Below, piece by piece: positions 37,685 through 46,470 of a DNA stretch of 64,000 nt. Made by a program: the position numbers and the translations under genes. Under the pieces are notes generated by a model, which was not told the origin of the DNA, searched no databases, and saw nothing but the letters and a program-made list of their open reading frames with translations. This stretch comes from Bosea sp. OAE506 (GTDB taxonomy: Bacteria; Pseudomonadota; Alphaproteobacteria; Rhizobiales; Beijerinckiaceae). The stretch's first letter is position 1. Each line of letters starts with the position of its first letter. Where the stretch lies: positions 4,713,001 through 4,777,000 of the forward strand of contig NZ_JBEPOB010000001.1 in the NCBI RefSeq assembly GCF_040546595.1, read 5' to 3'.

Positions 37685-38608
37685 ATGATGAATCTGTTCG
37701 AGATGATGCAACAGGCCCAGAACGGCCAGGCGATACAGAACCTCGCCCGGCAATACGGGCTGAGCCAGCAGCAGACGCAGGCCGCCATCGAAGCACTCCT
37801 GCCCGCCTTCTCGATGGGCCTGCAGCGGCAGACGCAGGATCCTTATGCCTTCGGCTCGCTGGCGCAGATGATGACCGCCTCGCCCTTCGGCCGGATCTTC
37901 GACGCGAATGGCGACGGCATTCCCGACAACGCCCGCAGTGCTGGCACCGATGTGCTGAGCCAGATCTTCGGCTCCAAGGAGGTCAGCAATGCGGTGGCGG
38001 CGCAGGCAGCCGCGACCAGCGGGGTCGGCCAGGCGGTGCTGAAGCAGATGCTACCGGTCATCGCCGCGATGGTGATGGGCGGGCTGACCAAATCGATGAA
38101 CAGCAACGGGTTCGGCGGCATCTTCGGCCAGTTCGCCGAGATGATGCGCGGCCAGATGCCGGGCATGCAGCCGGCCCCGGCCCCGCCGACCCCGCAGCCG
38201 AGCACCCCGATGAATCCGCTCGAGGCGATCCTGGGCAGCATGTTCGGCAACGGGCAGGCACCCGGTGGCGGCCAGACCCAGGGCGGCGGCCCCTTCGGCG
38301 GCGGCCAGATGCCGGGCGGACAGACCGGCATGGACCAGATGGGCGGGATGTTCGGACAGATCCTCACCGGCATGCTCGGCGGCGCGCAGCCCCAGCCCGA
38401 ACCTGAAGCGCGGACGGCGCCGTCTTCGCGTCGGACGCCCGAGCGCGAGGCGGAAGACGCTCCCAACTCAAACGAGACCGGGCCGGGCGCGATCGGCCTC
38501 GACGCGCTCAACCAGATGTTCGAGACCGGGCGCCAGGTGCAGGACAGCCATCAGCAGGCGATGAAGTCGATCTTCGACACGATGTTCGGCGGTCCGAACC
38601 GGCGCTGA
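37685..38608 (+). CDS. DUF937 domain protein with Gly/Gln/Met-rich tail
   Basis: A 307-residue protein. The N-terminal ~165 residues are a DUF937-type domain (LFEMMQQAQNGQAIQNLARQ, GLSQQQTQAAIEALLPAFSM). The C-terminal part is low-complexity, rich in Gly, Gln, Met and Pro (about 165-265). No signal peptide or membrane helix is seen. Function is unknown. ATG 37685 has GGAGG 6 nt upstream; the adjacent ATG 37688 is equally usable. Confidence 0.87.
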   Translation: MMNLFEMMQQAQNGQAIQNLARQYGLSQQQTQAAIEALLPAFSMGLQRQTQDPYAFGSLAQMMTASPFGRIFDANGDGIPDNARSAGTDVLSQIFGSKEVSNAVAAQAAATSGVGQAVLKQMLPVIAAMVMGGLTKSMNSNGFGGIFGQFAEMMRGQMPGMQPAPAPPTPQPSTPMNPLEAILGSMFGNGQAPGGGQTQGGGPFGGGQMPGGQTGMDQMGGMFGQILTGMLGGAQPQPEPEARTAPSSRRTPEREAEDAPNSNETGPGAIGLDALNQMFETGRQVQDSHQQAMKSIFDTMFGGPNRR

Positions 38609-38620
38609 GCGTCCAGACAT

Positions 38621-38651
38621 GAAAAAGGGCGGAGGCACGAAGCCTCCGCCC
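38621..38651 (-). terminator. Rho-independent terminator of the DUF1127 gene
   Basis: A perfect 10-bp stem (GGGCGGAGGC/GCCTCCGCCC, loop of 5 nt) is followed on the minus strand by TTTTTC. It lies 24 nt beyond the DUF1127 stop. On the plus strand it also closes the DUF937 gene but without a T-tract. Confidence 0.8.
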
Positions 38652-38675
38652 GCAGGAACGTGCAGCCCCAAGGGG

Positions 38676-39071
38676 TCAGGCGCTGCACGCAACCGTTTCG
38701 ACGACCGCCGCGCGCCGCGCGGGCACCACCGGCGCAGGCCGGGCGGGCACGGCCGGGGCGACCCGCTCCGCCTGCTGGAGCGCGGCCTGGCGGCGCAGAG
38801 AGGCCACGCCATGCCGGGCGCTGGAGCGCTCCGCGAGGATGAGCGAGGGGTCGGACAACCAGGAGACCGAGAGCGCGCCGTCGAGATCGGAGCGGACCAG
38901 GCCGATATCCTTGAGCCCGCGCTCGTCGAGTTCGCCCAGGCGCATCACCTCTCGGCGATGGATCAGGGCTTTCACGATGGCATTCACCGGCCGGAACGTG
39001 AGGGTCACGACACGCGTGGCACCGACCGCGACGGACGAGAGCGACTTCGTGGCGAAGGTCATGAGCAGCAT
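38676..39071 (-). CDS. DUF1127 (YjiS-like) protein with long Ala/Pro/Arg tail
   Basis: A 131-residue protein. A DUF1127 core (about 38-65) contains RLGELDERGLKDIGLVRSDL. It is followed by a tail with repeated VPARPAP/VVPARRAA-like segments. Typical members are 45-75 residues; some bind RNA or modulate regulators. ATG 39071 has AGGAGG close upstream; the frame opens further upstream without a better start. It is divergent from a LysR gene that may control it. Confidence 0.85.
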   Translation of the reverse strand: MLLMTFATKSLSSVAVGATRVVTLTFRPVNAIVKALIHRREVMRLGELDERGLKDIGLVRSDLDGALSVSWLSDPSLILAERSSARHGVASLRRQAALQQAERVAPAVPARPAPVVPARRAAVVETVACSA

Positions 39072-39143
39072 GACGGCCTCCTGTGGACGGATGAGAGCGG
39101 GCATCGCACCCCTGCCGGGACGCACCGTTTGGCAGCAGCGGGA

Positions 39144-39177
39144 TGATGACGGGAGATTAGCTTTCCGCTGGTCATCA
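39144..39177. promoter_or_regulatory. Inverted repeat between DUF1127 and LysR genes
   Basis: TGATGAC (39144-39150) and GTCATCA (39171-39177) form an inverted repeat in the 170-nt divergent region. It is a candidate operator for the LysR protein, by position only. Confidence 0.25.
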
Positions 39178-39241
39178 GCCAAACGAATGCTTATGATGCC
39201 TGACAACACGGATATTGATGAACCAGCCGCGAGGGTTTTCG

Positions 39242-40123
39242 ATGGCTCATGTGCTCGATGCCGACCAGCTCAAGACCTTCGTCGCGATCGCGGACACCGG
39301 CTCCTTCACCCGCGCGGCGGAGATCGTATTCAAGACGCAGTCGGCGGTGTCGATGCAGATGAAGCGGCTGGAGGAGCGCGTCGGCCGGCCACTCTTCGGG
39401 CGCGACGGGCGCCACGCCAAGCTGACCGAGGATGGCGAGCGCCTGCTCGACTATGCCCGGCGCATCGTCCGGCTGAATCTCGAATGCGTCGCGAGCTTCG
39501 CCGATGCCGACCTCAAGGGGCGCATCCGGCTCGGCGTGCCCGATGACTATGCCGACCGCTACCTGCCGGAGATCCTGGCGCGGTTTGCCCGCTCCAATCC
39601 CCGCGCCGAGGTCACGGTGGTCTGCGAGCCGACGCCGATGCTGGCCGAGCGGATCGCCACCGGCGACATCGACCTTGCCATCATCACCCATGTCGAAAGC
39701 CGCGGACAGGGCGAGATCATCCGGATCGAGCCTCTGCTCTGGGTCACCTCGGCGCGCCATGGCGTGCATGAGGAAGACCCGCTGCCGCTGGCGCTGGGCC
39801 GGCCCAACTGCAACTGGCGCCAGGCGGCTGTCGATGCGCTGGAGAACAAGGGGCGGCGCTTCCGCGTGCTCTATGCGAGCTGGAATTCCACCGCGGTCGG
39901 CGCGGCGGTCGTCGCAGGGCTCGCCGTCTCCGTGCTGCCAGAGAGCGCCGTACGACCGGGGATGCGGATTCTGGGGCCGGCGGAGGGTTTCGCGACGCTT
40001 CCGTCATGCAAGATCGGGCTGCTGCGGACGCGTTTCGATCCCTCGGTGCTGTCCAATGCTCTCGCCGAGCACATCATCCAGAGCCTGGACAATCTGGCGA
40101 GTTTCAAGACCGCGGCTGAGTAG
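39242..40123 (+). CDS. LysR-type transcriptional regulator
   Basis: A 293-residue regulator with an N-terminal winged HTH (LKTFVAIADTGSFTRAAEIV, TQSAVSMQMKRLEERVG) and a periplasmic-binding-protein-like effector domain (about 95-285, with GRIRLGVPDDYADRYLPEIL). ATG 39242 has GAGGG upstream; an ATG 24 nt earlier gives an N-terminal extension not seen in most LysR proteins. It is divergent from the DUF1127 gene, which LysR regulators of this type often control. The ligand is unknown. Confidence 0.92.
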   Translation: MAHVLDADQLKTFVAIADTGSFTRAAEIVFKTQSAVSMQMKRLEERVGRPLFGRDGRHAKLTEDGERLLDYARRIVRLNLECVASFADADLKGRIRLGVPDDYADRYLPEILARFARSNPRAEVTVVCEPTPMLAERIATGDIDLAIITHVESRGQGEIIRIEPLLWVTSARHGVHEEDPLPLALGRPNCNWRQAAVDALENKGRRFRVLYASWNSTAVGAAVVAGLAVSVLPESAVRPGMRILGPAEGFATLPSCKIGLLRTRFDPSVLSNALAEHIIQSLDNLASFKTAAE

Positions 40124-40135
40124 CCGGCTGGGGCG

Positions 40136-40312
40136 TCAGCTCTTGAAGCCGGCCGCCGTCGTTTCGAAAAGGGTCTTGAGACGGTCGCCGATCATTGTTG
40201 CGCCCGCGATGATCGCGAGCGAGACCAGCGTTGCGATGAAGCTGTACTCGATCGCCGTCGCGCCGCGCTCGTCGCGGATAAACTCGATCATTTGGGCGCG
40301 GAGCGTCTGCAT
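40136..40312 (-). CDS. Flp/Fap-type pilin component
   Basis: A 58-residue protein with the Flp pilin pattern: a short charged leader, DERGATAIEYSFIATLVSLA (prepilin-peptidase-type Gly then ATAIEY), and a single hydrophobic helix. Flp pilins build Tad adhesion pili. No tad or cpa genes lie nearby, so it is an orphan copy. ATG 40312 is chosen over a TTG 30 nt upstream. Confidence 0.88.
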   Translation of the reverse strand: MQTLRAQMIEFIRDERGATAIEYSFIATLVSLAIIAGATMIGDRLKTLFETTAAGFKS

Positions 40313-40390
40313 CGCGCCACCCTGACCGGAAATCCCCGCCAACCGGTTAACGCATCGGGCAGCATTCGCCGGAATGCGCGCCTTCGCAGG

Positions 40391-41788
40391 CTATAGTTTC
40401 ACCTCGGTAAAGAGCGGTGCGATCTTGCCGCCCCAGGCGGTCTCGAACCGCGTCACGAGATCCTGGGCCACCGTGCGGTTAGCCGTCACGATCGCGTCGA
40501 GGTGATCGAGGAAGCCGCTCTCGTCGGCCCCCTCGCCGTTCAGCCGCGCGCGACGCGCCAGACCGGCCCGCGACAGCGCGAGCACTTCACGGGCGATCTC
40601 GCGCAGGCTGCGCCCGGCGACGGTCGCGGCGAGCCCCTGCCTCGGAACGGCATCGCGCAATGCCTGGCGCTCGTCCTCGCTCCAGCCCTTGACCAGATCC
40701 CAGGCGGCATCGAGCGAAGCCTGGTCGTAGAGCAGGCCGACCCAGAAGGCGGGCAGCGCATTCAGCATCTCCGGCGAGCCGGCATCGGCGCCGCGCATCT
40801 CGAGGAAGCGCTTGAGCCTGACCTCGGGGAACAGGGTGCCGAGATGGTTGGCCCAGTCGGAGATCGTCGCCGTCTCACCCGGGAGTTGCGGGAGTTTTCC
40901 GGCCAGGAGATCGCGGAAGGAGGCCCCGGCGACGTCATGATAGGTGTCGCCGCGCTTGACGAAATACAGGGGCACGTCGAGCGCCCAGTCGACATAGGCC
41001 TCGTAGGACATGGCCTCGTCGAAGGCGAAGGCGATCATGCCCGAGCGGGCGCGGTCCGTGTCGCGCCAGATCTCGGAGCGCATCGACTGGAAGCCGTTGA
41101 GCCTGCCTTCGGTGAACGGCGAGGCGGCAAAGAGGGCGGTCGCGAGCGGCTGGAGAGCGAGCGAGACGCGCAGCTTGCGCACCATGTCGGCCTCGGTCGC
41201 GAAGTCGAGATTCACCTGGACCGTGCAGGTGCGGAACATCATGTCGAGGCCGCGCGTGCCGACCTTCGGCATGTAGTTCGCCATGATCTTGTAGCGGCTC
41301 TTGGGCATCATCGGCGTCTGGGCGCGGGTCCACAGCGGCGAATGGCCGAGCGAGACGAAGCCGATGCCGTGCTGCTGCGCCACGGCCTTGATGTCGCGCA
41401 GATGGCCGTCGAGTTCGGCCGCCGTCTCATGCAGGGTCGCGACCGGAGCCCCCGAGAGCTCGAACTGGCCGCCGGGCTCCAGCGAGATCGCGCCACCGCC
41501 ATCGGGACCGGCCAGCCCGATGATGTGGCCGGCATCGACGATCGGCTCCCAGCCGAGCTTGGCCTGCATGCCTTCGAGGAGATGACGGATGCCGCCCGCG
41601 GCCGGGCGCCCTTCGGCCGCCGCGCGTCCCTCATAGGGAACGGGCGAGAGATCGTCGGTATAGAACGGGAATTTCTCGTGTTCGGTGCCGAGCCGGAAGG
41701 CGGAAGGCGGTTTCTCCCCCGCCGCCATCCAGGACATCAATTCGTCCTTGGAACCGATCGGGGTCGAATCGGACACGTCGCGAGCCAT
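40391..41788 (-). CDS. gshA: Glutamate-cysteine ligase (plant/alphaproteobacterial type)
   Basis: A 465-residue ATP-grasp-like ligase that makes gamma-glutamylcysteine, the first step to glutathione. The signature FRLGTEHEKFPFY is near the N-terminus, and SLGHSPLWTR and MPKSRYKIMANYMP are conserved segments. ATG 41788 is the natural start; the frame continues upstream by 480 nt into unrelated sequence. It lies downstream of ybdK- and rsmE-type genes on the same strand. Confidence 0.94.
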   Translation of the reverse strand: MARDVSDSTPIGSKDELMSWMAAGEKPPSAFRLGTEHEKFPFYTDDLSPVPYEGRAAAEGRPAAGGIRHLLEGMQAKLGWEPIVDAGHIIGLAGPDGGGAISLEPGGQFELSGAPVATLHETAAELDGHLRDIKAVAQQHGIGFVSLGHSPLWTRAQTPMMPKSRYKIMANYMPKVGTRGLDMMFRTCTVQVNLDFATEADMVRKLRVSLALQPLATALFAASPFTEGRLNGFQSMRSEIWRDTDRARSGMIAFAFDEAMSYEAYVDWALDVPLYFVKRGDTYHDVAGASFRDLLAGKLPQLPGETATISDWANHLGTLFPEVRLKRFLEMRGADAGSPEMLNALPAFWVGLLYDQASLDAAWDLVKGWSEDERQALRDAVPRQGLAATVAGRSLREIAREVLALSRAGLARRARLNGEGADESGFLDHLDAIVTANRTVAQDLVTRFETAWGGKIAPLFTEVKL

Positions 41789-41960
41789 GGGCGCTCCGGC
41801 AGAACAACAGGACGGCCAGATCGCCGTCCGTGTCGCAGGACACGGGGGCTCGGGCTCCGGGAGCGCCAGACATAGGCGAGCCGCGAACGCTCGACAACGA
41901 CCCTCGCCGCGCGTTGGCGGATCATCGGCGAACGCGCCGCGCAGGGCGGCGCGGGCTGGA

Positions 41961-43130
41961 TCAGGCGGCGCCGCGGTGGCGGGCGCCGGACCGGCCCCAG
42001 CCGGTGGCGTCGAGCCGCGTCTCGGAGGCGATCCAGTCGACGACCGCGGCGAGCCCCGCCGTCTGCCCGCCGGCCCGGCCGCGTGCCTCCTCATAGACCG
42101 CGAGCTGCACATCGGCGCTCGTTCCGGCGGCAGCGATGTCGTTGCAAAGGGCGAGTTCCGCCTCGCAGCCGAGCGCGCGGGCATCATCGACAAGCCGGGC
42201 GACCAGATCCGCGACCAGGCTGGGGACGCTGCGCATGCTCCGGCTCGGCTCGTCGACCAGGCCGCCATGGATTCCGTAGCGCTGGGCGCGCCAGAGATTC
42301 TCGCAGGCGATGGCGCGCGAGGCCGGCGTCAGATCGGCGTTGAGGCCGGGATGCCGCAGCAGGTGGCGCACGAGGCAGCGATAGAGCGCGACGATGGCGA
42401 GCGTGTCGTCCAGTCTCGTGCAGGAATCAGCGATGCGCAGTTCCAGTGTCGGATGCTTGTCCGAGGGCCGGATCGCCCACCAGATGTAGCTCGCATCCTT
42501 GATCGCGCCGGCCGCGACCATGGTGTCGAGGTAGGCTCTGTAATCCGCCGGGTCGGCGAAGAGCTCCGGCAGACCCGTCCGCGGAAGTTCGCCATAGGCG
42601 GCGAGCCGATAGCCCATCAGCCCCGTGCGGCGTCCCTGCCAGAAGGGCGAGGAGGTCGAAAGCGCGAGCATCACCGGCAGGAACGGCATGATCCGCGCCA
42701 TCAGCCGGATGCGCTCGTCCTCGTCGACGACCTCGACATGGACATGCAGGCCGCAGAGCTGGTTGCGGCTGCCCAGCATCTGGAGGTCGCGCATCAGCGT
42801 GTCGTAGCGCGCGGCATCGGTGACGCGCTGGCGCGACCAGGCGGCGCTGGGATGCGTGCCGCAGGCAAGCAGCAGCATGTCGTGTTCCAACGCCAGCCCG
42901 GCCAGTCCGGTGCGCAGCTTCGTCAGCGACTGCCTCGCCTGCGCCATTGTGCGGCAGATCGGGGTCGCGACCTCGATCTGGGACTGCAGCATCTCGCGCT
43001 GGACCTCGTCGGGAAAGGCGCGCTGGGCCGATTCGATGAAGGCGGCCGAGACTTTGCGGCCGATGCCGCGAGTGACCGCATCGGCCAGAAAATACTCTTC
43101 CTCGATGCCGAAACGGCCGTCTTCGCTCAT
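41961..43130 (-). CDS. Carboxylate-amine ligase, YbdK (GCS2) family
   Basis: A 389-residue protein of the GCS2 family. It has FGIEEEYFLADAVT at the N-terminus, CGLHVHVEVVDEDERI and a C-terminal CEAELALCNDI region. YbdK enzymes have weak gamma-glutamylcysteine ligase activity in vitro; the physiological substrates are unclear. ATG 43130 has GAGGA 7 nt upstream. It is adjacent to the true gshA, which suggests a related gamma-glutamyl product. Confidence 0.92.
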   Translation of the reverse strand: MSEDGRFGIEEEYFLADAVTRGIGRKVSAAFIESAQRAFPDEVQREMLQSQIEVATPICRTMAQARQSLTKLRTGLAGLALEHDMLLLACGTHPSAAWSRQRVTDAARYDTLMRDLQMLGSRNQLCGLHVHVEVVDEDERIRLMARIMPFLPVMLALSTSSPFWQGRRTGLMGYRLAAYGELPRTGLPELFADPADYRAYLDTMVAAGAIKDASYIWWAIRPSDKHPTLELRIADSCTRLDDTLAIVALYRCLVRHLLRHPGLNADLTPASRAIACENLWRAQRYGIHGGLVDEPSRSMRSVPSLVADLVARLVDDARALGCEAELALCNDIAAAGTSADVQLAVYEEARGRAGGQTAGLAAVVDWIASETRLDATGWGRSGARHRGAA

Positions 43131-43279
43131 GCGCTCATCCTCGTGGCGGACCTTGGGGCCGGGCCGGCGACGCATCGCAGCATCGCCCGACCGGCGGGCG
43201 CGCCAGACTGCCCTCGATTGAGTCGAGAATGCGTCCCTCGTGACCGCAGAACGTTCCAGCGACGGCCCCGTTCCGCGAA

Positions 43280-44026
43280 TCAGCCCCTCGGCCAGTCGCC
43301 CAGCACGGCCTGGACGAGCGCCAGCGCGGCCACGGCGGCGGTGTCGGCGCGCAGGATGCGCGGGCCGAGCGAGATGGCGAGCGTGTTCGGCCGCGCCATG
43401 ATGAGGTGCCGCTCCGCATCGTCGAAGCCGCCTTCGGGGCCGATCAGGACGGCGAGCGGGCCGGGCCGGGCCGTCGCAAGGGTCTTGACTGGGCTCTCCT
43501 GCGCCATCGCCTCGTCGCAGAAGACCAGCAGCCGGTCGGGCTCGAGCGCGGCGAGCGCGGCCTCCAGCCCCTGTTCGTCGCGGATGTCGGGAAGGCTGAG
43601 GATGCCGCACTGCTCGGCCGCCTCGATCGCGTTGGCGCGCATGCGGTCGAGATTGAGGCGGGAGACCTGGGTGCGGCGGGTCAGCACGGGCTGGATCACG
43701 CCGGCACCCATCTCGACCGCCTTCTGGGCGATGTAGTCGAGCCGGGCATGCTTCAGCGGGGCGAAGAGATAATGCAGGTCGGGAGGCGCCGGCTGGGGCT
43801 TGGTCTGCCTGACGAGGGTGAGGCTTGCCTGCTTGCGCCCCTCGACCGAGATGGCGGCGAGCCATTCGCCGTCGCGCCCGTTGAAGAGGAGCACGGTGTC
43901 GTCCTGCTTCATTCGCAGAACCGAGATCAGGTAGTTCGCCTGTTCCCGCGCGAGCGGAAGACGATGGCCTTCGGCCAGAGCCGGCTCGACGAACAGCCGG
44001 TAGCGCGCAAAATCGGGGATGGTCAT
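43280..44026 (-). CDS. rsmE: 16S rRNA m3U1498 methyltransferase
   Basis: A 248-residue SPOUT methyltransferase. An N-terminal PUA-like domain (HRLPLAREQANYLISVLRMK) precedes the knotted SAM-binding domain with LIGPEGGFDDAE and SLGPRILRADTAAVAAL. It methylates U1498 of 16S rRNA. ATG 44026 gives the family N-terminus (TIPDFARYRLFV); the upstream extension is not conserved. The order rsmE, ybdK-like, gshA on one strand suggests cotranscription. Confidence 0.95.
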   Translation of the reverse strand: MTIPDFARYRLFVEPALAEGHRLPLAREQANYLISVLRMKQDDTVLLFNGRDGEWLAAISVEGRKQASLTLVRQTKPQPAPPDLHYLFAPLKHARLDYIAQKAVEMGAGVIQPVLTRRTQVSRLNLDRMRANAIEAAEQCGILSLPDIRDEQGLEAALAALEPDRLLVFCDEAMAQESPVKTLATARPGPLAVLIGPEGGFDDAERHLIMARPNTLAISLGPRILRADTAAVAALALVQAVLGDWPRG

Positions 44027-44243
44027 GGGTCGAGCGCTTCCCTCTCGGCAGCCGGATCGCACCCTTCGCGACCGTCGCTGGGCGGTCATCCACGCCAAAA
44101 CCGCCACAATCCACCGCTAACGGCAGCTCTATTCGGCGGCCGGCAGCTCCGGCACGCAAAGGTTCTTGGCGCTAACACGGCGTTGCTGTTAAGGAAACCG
44201 CGAGGGGCCGGAGTGCCCCCGCAGGATGTGGAGCGGAAACGAG

Positions 44244-44720
44244 ATGCGGCGCAGGTTGGCTTCCGGAGTGATCGCGACGATGGGCCTCGCGGCGGCCGCG
44301 CTGCTCGACGCCGCCCCGGCTCGCGCCCAGGCCTCCGGCTGCGAGAAGATCCAGGCCCTGCTGCAGGAGCGGCAGTCGCTCGTCGCCTCGCTCAGCGCCG
44401 CTCAGAAATCCAAGCGCAAGCTCACCCCCCAGCAGGCCTGCAGCACGATGACCCGGCTGGTCGGCAACGGCGCCACCACGGTGAAGTTCGCGACCGACAA
44501 CCAGGACTGGTGCCAGATTCCGCCCTCCTTCATCGAAGGCCTGAAGGCCGACAACCAGAAGGCGGCCGGCATCCGCACCCAGGCCTGCAACGCCGTGAAG
44601 CAGCAGGCCGAGATGATGCGCCGGGCGCAGCAGCAGGCGCAGGGCGCTGGCGGCAATCCCTTCGGCGGCGGCGACGCCATAACCGGCGGCGGCATGCGCA
44701 TCCCGCAGGGCGCGCTCTAA
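44244..44720 (+). CDS. Conserved secreted hypothetical protein
   Basis: A 158-residue protein with a signal peptide (about 1-29, ending ARAQA) and a compact domain with four cysteines (SGCEKIQ, QQACSTMT, QDWCQIP, TQACNAV) that could form two disulfides. The C-terminus is Gln/Gly-rich. I recognise no function. ATG 44244 has GGAG upstream; an ATG 18 nt earlier lacks a ribosome site. It lies 15 nt before ubiA. Confidence 0.82.
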   Translation: MRRRLASGVIATMGLAAAALLDAAPARAQASGCEKIQALLQERQSLVASLSAAQKSKRKLTPQQACSTMTRLVGNGATTVKFATDNQDWCQIPPSFIEGLKADNQKAAGIRTQACNAVKQQAEMMRRAQQQAQGAGGNPFGGGDAITGGGMRIPQGAL

Positions 44721-44735
44721 ACCGGCGCGGCGAAC

Positions 44736-45695
44736 ATGCCGGGCCCCGGACCCTCCGCCCCGGCGCCGGACGCCCCTTTGCCCGACGCGCTGCGCGGGCA
44801 CTGGGTCGATACCAAGGCGCCACGCCGGGCGCGGCCCTTTCTCAAGCTCGCGCGCATTGAACGGCCGATCGGCTGGCAGCTCCTGCTCTTGCCCTGCTGG
44901 TGGTCGGCGGGGCTGGCGGCGATCGCCGCGGGCGCACCCTTTCCCAACCCCTGGCACTGCCTGCTTTTCCTCATCGGCGCGATCGTGATGCGCGGAGCGG
45001 GCTGCACCTTCAACGACATCGTCGACCGCAAGCTCGACGCGCAGGTGGCGCGCACGCGGGGTCGCCCCCTGCCCTCCGGCCAGGTCACGGCCAAGGCGGC
45101 GGCGGTGTTCATGGTGGCGCTGTCCTTCGTCGGACTGGCGGTGCTGCTGCAGTTCAACCGCTTCACGATCGTCGCGGGCATCGCCTCGCTCGCGATCGTC
45201 GCGATCTACCCCTTCATGAAGCGGATCACGAACATGCCGCAGTTCGTGCTGGGGCTGGCGTTCTCCTGGGGCGGTCTGCTCGGCTGGAGCGCGGTGTTCG
45301 GACGGCTCGATGCGCCGGCCTTCCTGATCTATGCCGCGGCGGTGGCCTGGACGGTCGGTTACGACACGATCTACGCGATGCAGGACATCGAGGACGACGT
45401 CATCGCCGGCATCAAGTCGAGCGCGCGTTACTTCGGCGATTACGGACGCGAAGCGATCGCGCTGTGCTTTGCGATCACGGTGGTGCTGGCGGGGCTGGCG
45501 ACCTGGATGGCCGGAGGCGGAGCCCTCGCCTTCGCGGGGCTCGTGGCCTTTGCGGGGCATCTCGGCTGGCAGGTTTCGCGGCTGAAGGGCGCGAGCGCGC
45601 CCGTGGCGCTCGCGCTGTTCCGCTCCAACTGGCATGCGGGGCTGTTGCTGGCGGCGGGTTTTGCGCTCGATGCGCTGGTCCCCCCGTTCGTCTGA
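44736..45695 (+). CDS. ubiA: 4-hydroxybenzoate octaprenyltransferase
   Basis: A 319-residue membrane prenyltransferase of ubiquinone synthesis. The Asp-rich motifs are FNDIVDRKLDAQVART and YAMQDIEDD. It attaches the polyprenyl tail to 4-hydroxybenzoate. About eight membrane helices follow a Pro-rich N-terminal segment (residues 1-30). It is downstream of the secreted hypothetical gene and convergent with the next gene. Confidence 0.95.
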   Translation: MPGPGPSAPAPDAPLPDALRGHWVDTKAPRRARPFLKLARIERPIGWQLLLLPCWWSAGLAAIAAGAPFPNPWHCLLFLIGAIVMRGAGCTFNDIVDRKLDAQVARTRGRPLPSGQVTAKAAAVFMVALSFVGLAVLLQFNRFTIVAGIASLAIVAIYPFMKRITNMPQFVLGLAFSWGGLLGWSAVFGRLDAPAFLIYAAAVAWTVGYDTIYAMQDIEDDVIAGIKSSARYFGDYGREAIALCFAITVVLAGLATWMAGGGALAFAGLVAFAGHLGWQVSRLKGASAPVALALFRSNWHAGLLLAAGFALDALVPPFV

Positions 45696-45700
45696 CGATC

Positions 45701-46255
45701 CTAATCCGTCAGGCGTTCCCCGGCGACGACGACCGGGCGTTCGGCGAGCTTGCCGGTCTTGCGCCGCACCAGGAAGCGCGGACGACGGCCGTTCAGGAAG
45801 GAATAGCGGCGCCTGACCCGGGTCGGCCCGAGCGCGAGCCGGCCGATCTGCGGGAAGGGCTGCGAAATCTCGCCATCGCTGGTCTCGAGCAGCAGCGGCA
45901 TGCCGCTGCTGCGGCCGCAGTCGCGCCAGAGCGCCACTGCGTCGTCGCCATCGACGGTCGCGATCGTGATCGAGCGGCCGTCGCCGGCCGTCAGCGCGAG
46001 CTGGAAGATCTGGTCCTCACCCGTCGGATTGGCCAGGCGCAGCGAAACGCCGCGCCAACCGGCGGAACCCCGCAGGATCCGGACGGAGCCGATGCGCTCG
46101 ATGCGCGGCGCGTCCGGGGCGGGCGCAGCGGCCTCGCGGGGAGTGATCGTCGGGTCGGTCGTACCGCCGGGGCCATTCGGTGCGAAACCGAACTCCCCGG
46201 CGGCCGGCGTGACTCTGGCCATAGGTTTGACGCCTCTCTGTAATCCCTGCCGCAT
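45701..46255 (-). CDS. DUF6101-like conserved hypothetical protein
   Basis: A 184-residue soluble protein with a Pro/Ala/Asp-rich N-terminal third and a beta-rich core (about 55-140). The basic C-terminal segment YSFLNGRRPRFLVRRKTG is reminiscent of DUF6101 proteins of Hyphomicrobiales. Function is unknown. ATG 46255 has AGAGGG upstream; an ATG 11 codons later is also possible. It is convergent with ubiA, with 5 nt between stops. Confidence 0.75.
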   Translation of the reverse strand: MRQGLQRGVKPMARVTPAAGEFGFAPNGPGGTTDPTITPREAAAPAPDAPRIERIGSVRILRGSAGWRGVSLRLANPTGEDQIFQLALTAGDGRSITIATVDGDDAVALWRDCGRSSGMPLLLETSDGEISQPFPQIGRLALGPTRVRRRYSFLNGRRPRFLVRRKTGKLAERPVVVAGERLTD

Positions 46256-46470
46256 CGGAGCCCTCTGTGTGGTGCGGGGCTCTCGTGCTTGCCGGACGAG
46301 ATTGCGTCCCAGGCCTCTCCGAGCGCTTAAGCGGTTGGGTTAAGGGAGCGTGTCGGGGCCGTTCCAGGGCCCTGCATGGCGTGTTTCCTGCATGATGCTT
46401 GACGGAATCTTTCGTCTCCGGGGCGCATTTTCGCCTTGAAGCAGGCCTTTGCCCTTCGTAGGGAACGCCC

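Noticed and set aside
41685..43736. A 683-codon open frame on the plus strand across gshA and ybdK
   Set aside because: It mirrors the two ligase genes on the other strand and contains no family motif.
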